A stretch of 64,000 nt of DNA from Afipia sp. OHSU_II-C1. Its GTDB lineage: Bacteria; Pseudomonadota; Alphaproteobacteria; Rhizobiales; Xanthobacteraceae. Where the stretch lies: contig NZ_APJI01000006.1 in assembly GCF_000497575.1 (NCBI RefSeq), positions 62,001-126,000 of the forward strand, read 5' to 3'. Below are positions 1-8,473 of the stretch, piece by piece; the stretch's first letter is position 1; every line of letters begins with the position of its first letter. The translations under genes and the position numbers were made by a program. The notes under the pieces are model-generated. The model worked only from the letters and a program-made list of their open reading frames with translations, was not told the origin of the DNA and did not search any database.

Positions 1-133
1 GTGTCGCCGCGGCGAGCAGGACCGCATCATGACCCGCGCGGTGTCCGCGCCTTGGCTGGCGCAGCCGCAACTGGCCATCGAGAAACATGTCCTCGGTCAC
101 ATCCGGAATGTCAGTCGGGGCGGGGTCAGTCAT
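1..133 (-). CDS. tRNA1(Val) adenine-N6-methyltransferase-like protein, truncated by the window edge
   Basis: Only the first 44 codons are inside the window. They read MTDPAPTDIPDVTEDMFLDG followed by a QPRRGHRAGHDAVLLAAA-like stretch, the N-terminal signature of TrmN6/YfiC-type SAM-dependent methyltransferases that modify A37 of tRNA1(Val). The SAM-binding domain lies beyond the edge. The ATG overlaps the last 8 bp of the DUF2007 gene upstream, so the two are probably translationally coupled and transcribed away from the polyprenyl synthase. The family call is good; the exact substrate is an inference from the family. Confidence 0.7.
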   Translation of the reverse strand, partial: MTDPAPTDIPDVTEDMFLDGQLRLRQPRRGHRAGHDAVLLAAAT

Positions 134-353
134 CGTCCCGCAGTTCATGAGCCAGACCCGCGTCGGTGAGCAGGCGGCGCGCGGCAACAGCATCGTCCTC
201 ATGGACCAGGATGCGCCGCGGCAGCACGCCCAGTGATCCGTCCATGATGCTCATGTTAGTGTCGAGCACGAGGTGGTGGATATTGGCGCCATCCAGCAAC
301 GCGCCTACCGCGGACACCAGCACCGCATCGTTGGTCCGCACCAATTCCTTCAA
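126..353 (-). CDS. DUF2007 domain protein (putative signal-transducing protein)
   Basis: A 75-residue protein that matches DUF2007 in length and pattern: an N-terminal segment on acquiring a new position or losing a gene product is absent, but MKELVRTNDAVLVSAVGALL, a central HHLVLDTNMS strand and the C-terminal RILVHEDDAVAARRLL helix are typical. The biochemical role of the family is not established. It is the first gene of a leftward pair with the methyltransferase, overlapping it by 8 bp. The intergenic space of about 106 bp to the divergent polyprenyl synthase must hold both promoters. Confidence 0.75.
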   Translation of the reverse strand: MKELVRTNDAVLVSAVGALLDGANIHHLVLDTNMSIMDGSLGVLPRRILVHEDDAVAARRLLTDAGLAHELRDDD

Positions 354-459
354 AACAGCCGCCTCCAGCGGTTGGAACGGGTTAGGTGGTCCGTTCGTTG
401 CTCTTGCCGCATCGCACGGCAGTTTCTATTGTGGCCTTACATTCATCCGGAGACCGGAC

Positions 460-1470
460 GTGGCGGTTATTGTACCCTTTGAGAGCCACTCGACGCCATC
501 GATAGATCGGTTGGTTGAGCTTGTTGCGCCCGATATGGAGCGCGTCAACAGCACGATTCTGTCGCGCACCGGCTCGGAAGTGACGATGATCCCCGAGGTC
601 GCCAACCACCTGATTTCGTCGGGCGGCAAGCGGCTGCGCCCGATGCTGACGCTCGCGATGGCCAACCTCACCGGCTACACCGGCGAGGGCCATATCAAGC
701 TCGCCGCCGCCGTGGAATTCATGCACACCGCGACGCTGCTCCATGACGACGTGGTGGACGAAAGCGAATTGCGGCGAGGCAAGCTGTCGGCGCGAATGCT
801 GTGGGGTAACGAGGCCAGCGTGCTGGTCGGCGACTTCCTGCTCGGCCAGGCCTTCCGCATGATGGTCGAGGTCGGCTCGCTGCGCGCGCTCGACATTCTC
901 TCCTCCGCCGCCGCCACCATCGCCGAAGGCGAAGTGATGCAGCTCGCGGCGGCAAAGAACACCGCGACCACCGAAGACGAATACCTCGCCGTCATTCGCG
1001 GCAAGACCGCCGAACTGTTCGCTGCCGCCTCCGAGGTTGGCCCGGTGATCGCGAACCGCCCCAAGGCGGAACAGACGGCGTCCCGTTCCTTCGGCATGAA
1101 TCTCGGCATCGCTTTCCAGCTGATCGACGACGTGCTGGACTACGGCGGCAAGGCCGCCAAGCTCGGCAAGAACGTCGGCGACGATTTCCGCGAAGGCAAG
1201 ATCACGCTTCCGGTTGTGCTTGCCTTCCGGCGCGGCAACGACGCCGAGCGCGAATTCTGGATCAGAACGCTTGAAAAGGGCGAGATTGGCGACGGCGATC
1301 TCGATCACGCCATCGGTCTGATGACCAAGCATCGCACTCTGGAAGACACGATGAGCCGCGCGCAGCATTACGGCGCGATGGCGGTCGATGCGCTGGCGCT
1401 GTTCCCGCCGTCACCGATGAAGACTGCGCTCGAGCAGGTCGTCGCGTTCTGTCTGGCAAGATCGCACTGA
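460..1470 (+). CDS. polyprenyl (octaprenyl/decaprenyl-type) diphosphate synthase
   Basis: A trans-polyprenyl diphosphate synthase that adds isopentenyl units to make the long side chain of ubiquinone. With a GTG start at 460 the protein is 336 residues, the usual family length. The reading frame is open further upstream, but that part lies antisense to the DUF2007 gene and lacks family similarity, so I reject it. The first aspartate-rich motif is HDDVVDE (residues about 95-101), the second is LIDDVLDYGG (about 221-230), and GGKRLRP (about 55-61) binds isopentenyl diphosphate. Chain length (C40 or C50) cannot be read from the sequence alone. ispE, an isoprenoid-precursor gene, lies downstream on the other strand. 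Confidence 0.92.
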   Translation: MAVIVPFESHSTPSIDRLVELVAPDMERVNSTILSRTGSEVTMIPEVANHLISSGGKRLRPMLTLAMANLTGYTGEGHIKLAAAVEFMHTATLLHDDVVDESELRRGKLSARMLWGNEASVLVGDFLLGQAFRMMVEVGSLRALDILSSAAATIAEGEVMQLAAAKNTATTEDEYLAVIRGKTAELFAAASEVGPVIANRPKAEQTASRSFGMNLGIAFQLIDDVLDYGGKAAKLGKNVGDDFREGKITLPVVLAFRRGNDAEREFWIRTLEKGEIGDGDLDHAIGLMTKHRTLEDTMSRAQHYGAMAVDALALFPPSPMKTALEQVVAFCLARSH

Positions 1471-1482
1471 AGCCACTCTTTC

Positions 1483-1566
1483 GTCATTGCACGCGAAGCA
1501 ATCCAGCAGGAATGCGCCGCATCCAAGAAGCTGGATTGCTTCGTCGCTAACGCTCCTCGCAATGAC
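1483..1566. repeat. Intergenic palindromic repeat (GTCATTGC...GCAATGAC family), copy 1
   Basis: Outer arms GTCATTGC (1483-1490) and GCAATGAC (1559-1566) enclose inner arms GAAGCAATCCAGC (1495-1507) and GCTGGATTGCTTC (1530-1542). The same family recurs at 33899-33977. It sits between the convergent polyprenyl synthase and ispE genes, where the transcript could form a long stem. Elements of this kind are common between genes of Bradyrhizobium relatives. Confidence 0.85.
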
Positions 1567-1577
1567 AGAAAATTATG

Positions 1578-2462
1578 TCAGCTCAGCACGCCGGCGTGAA
1601 CCCACCATGCCGGATATGCGCGCGCGATCAGTTGCGCAGCGGCACGCGCATCGGCTTCACTTGCAAATATCGCAAAGCATGTCGCGCCCGATCCTGACAT
1701 GCGGGCAAGCCGAACGCCGTCCGTTTCGCGCAGCGCCTGGAGCACATCGCCGATAATCGGCTCGACCTTCAATGCAGGCTTTTCGAGATCGTTGGTGCCA
1801 TGTCCAATCGCCTCGATCCACGCATCGAATGACGCGCCGTCCTCCGGCCAGCCCCGCGACAGCATCACATCACCGATACCGGCAAGAAGTTCGCCCTTGC
1901 CGAGACCGAGCGCTGTGAACACATCCTTGGTGGCAACGCCGACGCGCGGATTGACCATCACGCACGGCATCGCGGGAATATCCAGCATCGACAGATTCTC
2001 GCCGACACCGGTCATGGTGCAGGCACGCGAGGCGAGACAAACGGGAATGTCCGCGCCGGTTTCGCGCGCGACGCTGACAATGCGGGGGTCGTCGATCGCA
2101 AGGTTGTTCGCCCGCGCCAGCAGCCGCAACGCCGCCGCCGCATCCGCGGAGCCGCCGCCGATCCCGGCCGCGACCGGCAGATGCTTGTCCAGCGTGAAAC
2201 GGCCCAGCGTCAGCCCCGGAATGCGTTCGCCCAGCAGCAACGCGACACGCACCACCAGATTGTCAGACATCTCACCGCAGTCCTTCGCACCGGGACCGCC
2301 GGTCGCAAGAAGAAGGTCGGGGCCCGGCGTCAGCGTCAGCGTGTCCGCACAGTCGGCGAACACCACGAGACTCTCGATGTCATGATAGCCGTCGGCGCGG
2401 CGGCCAAGAACACGCAAGGTGAGATTGACCTTGGCGCGCGCGGTTTCAGTCAGCAGTGTCAT
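1578..2462 (-). CDS. ispE: 4-diphosphocytidyl-2-C-methyl-D-erythritol kinase
   Basis: IspE phosphorylates the 2-hydroxyl of CDP-methylerythritol in the MEP pathway of isoprenoid precursor synthesis. The 294-residue protein has the GHMP-kinase ATP loop PVAAGIGGGSADAAAAL (about residues 96-112), the N-terminal AKVNLTLRVLGRRADGYHDI segment, and a C-terminal MSGSGATCFAIF glycine-rich motif. The ATG at 2462 gives a complete family-length protein. It lies downstream of the TPR gene on the same strand, separated by 132 bp that hold a strong hairpin, and converges with the polyprenyl synthase. Confidence 0.95.
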   Translation of the reverse strand: MTLLTETARAKVNLTLRVLGRRADGYHDIESLVVFADCADTLTLTPGPDLLLATGGPGAKDCGEMSDNLVVRVALLLGERIPGLTLGRFTLDKHLPVAAGIGGGSADAAAALRLLARANNLAIDDPRIVSVARETGADIPVCLASRACTMTGVGENLSMLDIPAMPCVMVNPRVGVATKDVFTALGLGKGELLAGIGDVMLSRGWPEDGASFDAWIEAIGHGTNDLEKPALKVEPIIGDVLQALRETDGVRLARMSGSGATCFAIFASEADARAAAQLIARAYPAWWVHAGVLS

Positions 2463-2535
2463 CGGGATCAGCCATTCCGGGCGAAAACAGATCGCGCGGG
2501 CTCGCCTGCGCCTCAGCGGTTATTGAGGACAATGG

Positions 2536-2558
2536 ATTGCCGGGTCAAGCCCGGCAAT
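2536..2558. repeat. Short palindrome ATTGCCGGG/CCCGGCAAT
   Basis: Perfect 9-bp inverted repeat (2536-2544 and 2550-2558) with the 5-nt loop TCAAG, in the gap between the TPR gene and ispE. It resembles the frequent ATTGCCGGGTCAAGCCCGGC palindromes of Bradyrhizobium-type genomes. It may act as an mRNA-stabilising or partial terminator stem between the two co-oriented genes. Confidence 0.75.
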
Positions 2559-2594
2559 GGCATCGCGAGGCGCAGCCGACGGCGGAAACGGCGA

Positions 2595-4400
2595 TCAGCC
2601 GCCCCGGCCGTCTTCCTTCTTCTTCTCGGCGGCCGCCGCGTTGGACGTGTCCTCCGGCAGGCCGTCGCGCAGCTTGGCCTCGATCTTCGGAAGTTCCTCC
2701 GCCTCAGGCTTGAGGTCGCGGGCATGGGCCCACTGGAATTTGGCTTCCAGCGTCCGTCCGACGCGCCAGTAGGCATCGCCCAGGTGATCGTTGATGGTGG
2801 GGTCTTCCGGCTTGAGGTCGATCGCGCGTTCGAGATGCTTCACGGCATTGTCGTAATCGGCGATGCGATAGTAGGCCCAGCCCAGCGAGTCCACGATGTA
2901 ACCGTCGTCCGGGCGCTGATCGACAGCGCGGCGGATCATCTTCATGGCGTCGTCGAGATTGATGCCCTGATCGATCCAGGAGTAGCCGAGATAGTTCAGC
3001 ACGTGCGGCTGCTCGGGCTGCATCTCGAGCGCCTTCTTCAGATCGACCTCCGCCTTCGCCCACTGCTTCGAGCGCTCGAAGCAGATGCCGCGGAAGTAGT
3101 AGAGCACCCAGTTCTGCTTCTCGGCGCCGGCCTGCGCCTCGATGCCCTTGCCGTAGGTCTCGCCGCAATCGGCGAACTTCTTGCGGGCGCGCTGGATATT
3201 GCCCAGCGCCATGATCGCCTCAAGGTCCTTCGAATCCTCGGCGATCACGGTGTTGAGAATCTTGATGCCCTCGTCGGTGCGATCCACCGCGTCCAGATCG
3301 GTGGCGAGCTGGATCTGCGCATTGCGCTTGAGCGGCGAATTCGCGGGCACGCGCTCATAGACCTTGATCGCCATCTGCGGCTTCTTCACCGACTCATAGA
3401 GATCGGCGAGCGACAGCAGTGCGAGCGAATGGTTCGGGTTGAGATAGAGCGCGAGCTGGAGATAGACCAGCGCGAGATCCTCGCCGCCCCGGCGCGTCAG
3501 CGATGCGCCGATGCCGTACAGCGCCTCGGCCGCACCCTGCTGTGGATTTTCAGCCAGCGGGGCGAGCTTCTTGCCCGCCTTGGTCTCGCGAATGCCTTCC
3601 ACCACCAGCGGATGACGCGCGAGCTTCTTGTCGAAGCCTTCATAGATGGCGGCGGCCGCAGCCGGGTCCTTGTTGCGCGACAGCCAGCGCGCATAGGCGT
3701 CCGACACGCGCAGCGCCGAGTCGTCGAGCTTGTAGGCACGCTCGAAGCGGACGCCGGCTTCCTTCTGCTTGTTGGCCAGTTCCAGGATCATGCCGGAATG
3801 CAGGTCCTTGAAGATCGGGTACCACTCCGGCCCCGCGAGCTTGTCGATGGCGCTGATCGCGGTCTGGGTGTTGCCCGCGCCGTAGCTCGCCCAGCCCGAC
3901 AGCAGCGTCGCGACCAGATCGGTGATCGGCCCGCGGACCGACTGATTGATGTTCTGCTGCGCGGCGCCGTATTGCTTCTGCTTCAGCGAGCGCACGCCCG
4001 CCACCAGCCGCGCGACGCGATTGTTCTTGTCGATGGTGAGAATGCGGTCGGCTAGCTTCACGGCTTCGTCGATATCGCCATCGGCAAGCGAGGCGATAAA
4101 CGCGCGGTCGAGCAGTTCATTGTTCTTCGGGTCCGAGCGCAGCGCGGCGCGATAGAACGCCGCGGCAGCAGTCGCATCGCGATCGACGCTGGCATGGCGC
4201 GCGGCGAGGTAGCTGCCGGAGACCGTGAGACCGATCAGATCGCGCGCACTTGGATACGGCGCCTGCTTGGCGTCTTCGCTGGCGCTTGTGCGGGTCTGGG
4301 CCGCAAGCGGACCGGCGGACGCAAGAACCGATGCGAACGCGAGAGTGGCGACGGCCACGCGGCTGAAACGACGTTGGAGGATCACGCTCGCCGGCTCCAT
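2595..4400 (-). CDS. secreted/outer-membrane tetratricopeptide repeat protein
   Basis: A 601-residue protein with an N-terminal signal peptide (MEPASVILQRRF, a hydrophobic run, cleavage near AGPLAAQ) and TPR-like helical repeats over most of its length, clearest toward the C-terminus (units such as PHVLNYLGYSWIDQG and GYIVDSLGWAYYRIADYDNA). The C-terminus is a low-complexity Ala/Lys/Glu tail. I chose the ATG at 4400, which gives a clean signal peptide; the frame is open 15 codons further. TPR proteins mediate protein-protein contacts, so it probably scaffolds an envelope complex, but no partner can be named. ispE follows on the same strand. Confidence 0.8.
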   Translation of the reverse strand: MEPASVILQRRFSRVAVATLAFASVLASAGPLAAQTRTSASEDAKQAPYPSARDLIGLTVSGSYLAARHASVDRDATAAAAFYRAALRSDPKNNELLDRAFIASLADGDIDEAVKLADRILTIDKNNRVARLVAGVRSLKQKQYGAAQQNINQSVRGPITDLVATLLSGWASYGAGNTQTAISAIDKLAGPEWYPIFKDLHSGMILELANKQKEAGVRFERAYKLDDSALRVSDAYARWLSRNKDPAAAAAIYEGFDKKLARHPLVVEGIRETKAGKKLAPLAENPQQGAAEALYGIGASLTRRGGEDLALVYLQLALYLNPNHSLALLSLADLYESVKKPQMAIKVYERVPANSPLKRNAQIQLATDLDAVDRTDEGIKILNTVIAEDSKDLEAIMALGNIQRARKKFADCGETYGKGIEAQAGAEKQNWVLYYFRGICFERSKQWAKAEVDLKKALEMQPEQPHVLNYLGYSWIDQGINLDDAMKMIRRAVDQRPDDGYIVDSLGWAYYRIADYDNAVKHLERAIDLKPEDPTINDHLGDAYWRVGRTLEAKFQWAHARDLKPEAEELPKIEAKLRDGLPEDTSNAAAAEKKKEDGRGG

Positions 4401-4547
4401 GGATTGAAAGGGGTGCGACCGGTCAGGCCAGCAGCACCGGGACAATGGCTTGTTTAGCCCGCATCCGCAAGGATTCGAGCGGCCGGTCGAGGAGCCCAGC
4501 TACTGTGGCGCAATCGTGGCCGGTCCGCGAATCTCGCGCAATCGTGC

Positions 4548-6209
4548 TCACATTGACTGATAATTAGGCCCGCCGCCGCCTTCCGGCGGAACCCAGGTGA
4601 TGTTGCCGTTGGGGTCCTTCACATCGCAGGTTTTGCAGTGGACGCAGTTCTGCGCATTGATCTGGAACCGCAAATCCGCGCCCTCGCCAACCCACTCATA
4701 AACGCCCGCCGGGCAATAGCGGTTCGAGGGACCCGCGAACACATCGTGCTCGGAGGTCTTCTGCAGGTTCATGTCCGCGACCTTGAGATGGATCGGCTGA
4801 TCCTCCTCGTGGTTGGTGTTGGACAGGAATACCGACGACAGCCGGTCGAAGGTCAGCTTGCCGTCAGGCTTCGGTCCGGGAATCGGCTTGTGCTGTTTGG
4901 CGGGATCAAGCGTCTTGCGATCGGGCTTGGCATGCGACTGGGTGCCGAAGAATGAGAAACCGAACAGCGTGTTGGTCCACATGTCGAGACCGCCGAGCGC
5001 GACGCCGATCACGGTGCCGAACTTCGACCACAGCGGCTTGACGTTGCGGACCTTGAACAGGTCCTTGCCGACGGCGGACTCGCGCCAGCTGTTTTCGTAC
5101 GCGACCAGTTCGTCATTGGCGCGGCCCGCGGCGAGCGCCGCAGCGACGTGCTCGGCGGCCTGCATGCCGGTGCCCATCGCGTTGTGCACGCCCTTGATGC
5201 GCGGCACGTTGACGAAGCCCGCGGCGCAGCCGATCAGCGCTCCGCCCTTGAAGGTCAGGCGCGGCACCGACTGATAGCCGCCCTCGGTGATCGCGCGCGC
5301 GCCGTAGGCGATGCGCTTGGCGCCTTCAAAGACCGGGCTGATCTTGGGATGGGTCTTGAAGCGCTGGAATTCCTCGAACGGCGACAGATACGGATCGTCG
5401 TAGTTCAGATGCACCACGAAACCGACGGCGACGAGATTTTCGTTGTAGTGATAGAGGAACGATCCGCCGCCGGTGGACATGTTCAGCGGCCAGCCGAAGG
5501 AATGCTGGATCAGCCCTTTCTTGTGCTTGGCCGGATCGATCTGCCAGACCTCCTTGAGGCCGATGCCGAACTTCGAGGGCTCTCGGCCCTTGTCGAGTTC
5601 AAACTTCGCAATCAGCTGCTTGGTGAGCGAGCCGCGCGCGCCTTCGGCGAACAGTGTGTACTTGCCGAGCAGCTCCATGCCGCGCGTAAAGCTGTCCTTC
5701 GGCTTGCCGTCGCGGCCGACGCCCATGTCGCCGGTGGCGATGCCGCGCACCTCGCCGTTCTCGCCGTACAGCACCTCAACGGCAGCGAAGCCTGGATAGA
5801 TTTCAACGCCGAGCGCTTCGGCGCGCGGGCCAAGCCAGCGGCAGACGTCGCCGAGCGAGCCGATGTAGCAGTGATGGTTGTCCATCAGCGGCGGCATCAT
5901 GAAGTTCGGCAGCTTGATGGCCGCGCTTCCCGTCATCCAGAAGAACTGATCGTCCTTCACCTGGGTCTTGAGCGGGCAGTCGGCGTCCTCGCGCCAGTCC
6001 GGGACCAGCTTGTCGAGCGACACCGGATCGATCACCGCGCCGGACAAAATGTGCGCGCCGACCTCGGAGCCCTTTTCAACCACGACCACGCTGAGATCCG
6101 GATTGATCTGCTTCAGACGGATGGCTGCGCTGAGGCCCGAGGGGCCTGCTCCGACGATCACAACGTCGAATTCCATGGAATCGCGTGGCGGCAGCTCTTC
6201 GGTGCTCAT
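4548..6209 (-). CDS. etfQO: electron transfer flavoprotein-ubiquinone oxidoreductase
   Basis: ETF-QO passes electrons from electron-transfer flavoprotein (fed by acyl-CoA and amino-acid dehydrogenases) to ubiquinone at the inner membrane. The 553-residue protein starts with a Rossmann FAD motif VVIVGAGPSGLSAAIRL (about 16-32) and ends with a 4Fe-4S domain whose cysteines are near 499, 522, 525 and 528 (motif CVHCKTC). Length and ends match the bacterial and mitochondrial family. It diverges from the uracil-DNA glycosylase gene across about 114 bp. Confidence 0.95.
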   Translation of the reverse strand: MSTEELPPRDSMEFDVVIVGAGPSGLSAAIRLKQINPDLSVVVVEKGSEVGAHILSGAVIDPVSLDKLVPDWREDADCPLKTQVKDDQFFWMTGSAAIKLPNFMMPPLMDNHHCYIGSLGDVCRWLGPRAEALGVEIYPGFAAVEVLYGENGEVRGIATGDMGVGRDGKPKDSFTRGMELLGKYTLFAEGARGSLTKQLIAKFELDKGREPSKFGIGLKEVWQIDPAKHKKGLIQHSFGWPLNMSTGGGSFLYHYNENLVAVGFVVHLNYDDPYLSPFEEFQRFKTHPKISPVFEGAKRIAYGARAITEGGYQSVPRLTFKGGALIGCAAGFVNVPRIKGVHNAMGTGMQAAEHVAAALAAGRANDELVAYENSWRESAVGKDLFKVRNVKPLWSKFGTVIGVALGGLDMWTNTLFGFSFFGTQSHAKPDRKTLDPAKQHKPIPGPKPDGKLTFDRLSSVFLSNTNHEEDQPIHLKVADMNLQKTSEHDVFAGPSNRYCPAGVYEWVGEGADLRFQINAQNCVHCKTCDVKDPNGNITWVPPEGGGGPNYQSM

Positions 6210-6323
6210 GATCTCATCTCAAAATGGGGTGGTTCAGAATGCTTCTAATCATCGTTCTTCCCGATTTTTGACGCAAGAACAACCCCGTTTCGCTGCAACG
6301 CAATCCGATCTACATTGGGTCTC

Positions 6324-7142
6324 GTGACCGCCCCCGAACAAATGCCCACCGCGCGCCAACTTCTCGCTTTCTATCTGGAAGCAGGGGTGGATTGTGCGTT
6401 GTCGGAGACCCCGGTCAATCGTTTGTCCGAAGACGCGGCAACCGAGGAACGGCCGGCGGCCAAACCCGCGTTGTTCCGCACTGCGAACCCTGCGCCCGCG
6501 CCGGTGCGTGCGGAGCCCGTGCCCGCACCCGACGCCGCAATCACATCAGCGCGCGAGATCGCGCCGAGGGCCGCGTCATTGCAGGAACTGCGCGACCTGC
6601 TCGAACGATTCGACGGCTGCGCGCTGAAGTCGACCGCGACGCGGCTGGTGTTCGCCGACGGCAATCCACAAGCGAAGATCATGTTCGTCGGCGAAGCGCC
6701 GGGACGCGACGAGGATCTCGAAGGACTGCCGTTCGTCGGACGCTCCGGCAAGCTGCTCGATTTGATGATGGCGTCGATCGGCCTCGACCGCACCACGGCC
6801 TACATCGCCAATATCATTCCGTGGCGGCCGCCCGGCAATCGCGATCCGTCGCCGCAGGAAACGCAGATCTGCCTCCCCTTCATCCGGCGGCAGATCGAAC
6901 TGGTCGATCCCGACGTGCTGGTCTGCCTCGGCAAGCCGTCGTCACAGGCAGTGCTCGACCTCAAGGACGGCATCATGAAGACGCGCGGCAAGTGGTTCGA
7001 CTACGACACCGGCACACGCAAGATCAAAGCGATGGCGACCTTCCATCCGGCCTATCTGCTGCGGCAGCCGATCTACAAGCGGATGACCTGGCAGGACCTG
7101 CGCGCGATCCAGAAGGTTCTGCAGGCCGGCAAGACAAACTGA
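6324..7142 (+). CDS. uracil-DNA glycosylase, family 4-like (alphaproteobacterial form)
   Basis: Removes uracil from DNA as the first step of base-excision repair. The catalytic domain holds motif A GEAPGRDEDLEGLPFVG and motif B HPAYLLR, typical of family 4. The N-terminal 90 residues are Ala/Pro-rich and poorly conserved. I chose the GTG at 6324; TTG at 6315 or ATG at 6342 are possible. Family-4 enzymes carry a 4Fe-4S cluster bound by a CxxC pair and two later cysteines. Here the first pair appears only as DGCALK, with the later cysteines in QICLPF and LVCLG, so one ligand is replaced. Confidence 0.85.
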   Translation: MTAPEQMPTARQLLAFYLEAGVDCALSETPVNRLSEDAATEERPAAKPALFRTANPAPAPVRAEPVPAPDAAITSAREIAPRAASLQELRDLLERFDGCALKSTATRLVFADGNPQAKIMFVGEAPGRDEDLEGLPFVGRSGKLLDLMMASIGLDRTTAYIANIIPWRPPGNRDPSPQETQICLPFIRRQIELVDPDVLVCLGKPSSQAVLDLKDGIMKTRGKWFDYDTGTRKIKAMATFHPAYLLRQPIYKRMTWQDLRAIQKVLQAGKTN

Positions 7143-7261
7143 GCCAGCCTCTTTCCACCTGCATCGCAAGCCTCGCATGGCGGCCATATCAGGATTGGCC
7201 GTAGAATAATCTCCTATTTACATCCATAAACGCGGAAAGAAATAACCGCGAAGCATTGACG

Positions 7262-8473
7262 ATGAATATGACGGTCAACACGGCAGAAGCCATTGACGAC
7301 ACGCGCGCGCGGGCGAATGTCCGCCGTCTTGCGGTCGCACAGGCCCTGACCGGCGCGAATGCCGCCGTGGTGTTTGCGACCGGCTCGATCGTCGGCGCGA
7401 CGCTCGCGCCCAGCATGTCGCTCGCGACCCTGCCGCTGTCGATCTACATGCTCGGCCTCGCGGCCGGCACGCTGCCCACCGGCATGATCTCGCAGGCTTA
7501 CGGCCGCCCCGCGGCCTTCATCGCAGGCACCGCGTGCGGAGCGCTGTGCGGCCTCCTCGCCGCGATCGCCATCCTGCAAAGCTCGTTCGCCCTGTTTTGC
7601 TTCGCGACGTTCCTCGGCGGCGTCTACGGCGCGGTCTCGCAATCCTATCGCTTCGCCGCGACCGACAGCGCCAGCGCCGCGTACCGGCCGAAGGCGATCT
7701 CGTGGGTGATGGCGGGCGGCGTGTTCGCAGGCGTGCTCGGCCCACAGCTCGTGCAGTGGACCATGGATCTGTGGCCGCCTTATCTGTTTGCGGTGAGCTT
7801 TCTGGTTCAGGCCGTCGTTGCGCTGATCGCGATGGCGGTGCTTGCCGGCGTCAATGCGCCCAAGCCTGTCGCCGCGCAAATAACCGGAGGACGGCCGCTC
7901 ACCGAGATCATCAAACAACCACGGTTCATCGCCGCCGTGATCTGCGGCGCGGTCTCGTACACCGGCATGAACTTCCTGATGACGTCCGCCCCGCTGGCGA
8001 TGAAGTTCTGTGGACTGTCGCTGAGCGATTCCAACTTCGGCATCCAGTGGCACATCGTCGCGATGTTCGGGCCGAGCTTCTTCACCGGACATCTGATCGC
8101 GCGCTTCGGCGCGGCGAAGGTCGCCGCGGTCGGCCTGATCCTGGAAGCCATCGCCGCCGTGATCGGACTCTCGGGCATCACCGCGATGCATTTCTGGGCG
8201 GGACTGTTCGTGGTCGGCGTCGGCTGGAATTTCTCGTTCGTCGGCGCTTCCGCACTGATCGTGGAGACGCATGGCCCGCAGGAAGGCAAGAAGGTTCAGG
8301 CCTTCAACGATTTCATCGTGTTCGGCCTCGTAGCGATCGGTTCGTTCTCTTCGGGCCAGCTGCTCGCCAGCCATGGCTGGTCGATGGTCAACATCGTCGT
8401 GTTCCCGGCGGTGGCACTCGCGCTGACAAGCCTCGTGCTCGCCGCGCTGACGCAGCGGCGCGTGGCGGCCTGA
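7262..8473 (+). CDS. major facilitator superfamily transporter
   Basis: A 403-residue integral membrane protein with about twelve hydrophobic helices and no signal peptide. The first half contains an ILGLAAG/LPTGMISQAYGRP loop, a variant of the MFS loop 2-3 motif, followed by an AFIAGTACGALCG helix. The substrate cannot be read from sequence. ATG at 7262 is preferred over the TTG two codons upstream; ATG at 7268 is also possible. Its TGA abuts the stop of the purine permease on the other strand (TGATCA), so the two genes converge with no spacer and no room for a dedicated terminator. Confidence 0.85.
   Translation: MNMTVNTAEAIDDTRARANVRRLAVAQALTGANAAVVFATGSIVGATLAPSMSLATLPLSIYMLGLAAGTLPTGMISQAYGRPAAFIAGTACGALCGLLAAIAILQSSFALFCFATFLGGVYGAVSQSYRFAATDSASAAYRPKAISWVMAGGVFAGVLGPQLVQWTMDLWPPYLFAVSFLVQAVVALIAMAVLAGVNAPKPVAAQITGGRPLTEIIKQPRFIAAVICGAVSYTGMNFLMTSAPLAMKFCGLSLSDSNFGIQWHIVAMFGPSFFTGHLIARFGAAKVAAVGLILEAIAAVIGLSGITAMHFWAGLFVVGVGWNFSFVGASALIVETHGPQEGKKVQAFNDFIVFGLVAIGSFSSGQLLASHGWSMVNIVVFPAVALALTSLVLAALTQRRVAA

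Noticed and set aside
2181-4055. A 624-codon open frame on the plus strand opposite ispE and the TPR gene
   Set aside because: It is antisense to two well-supported genes and reads as Arg/Leu-rich composition only.
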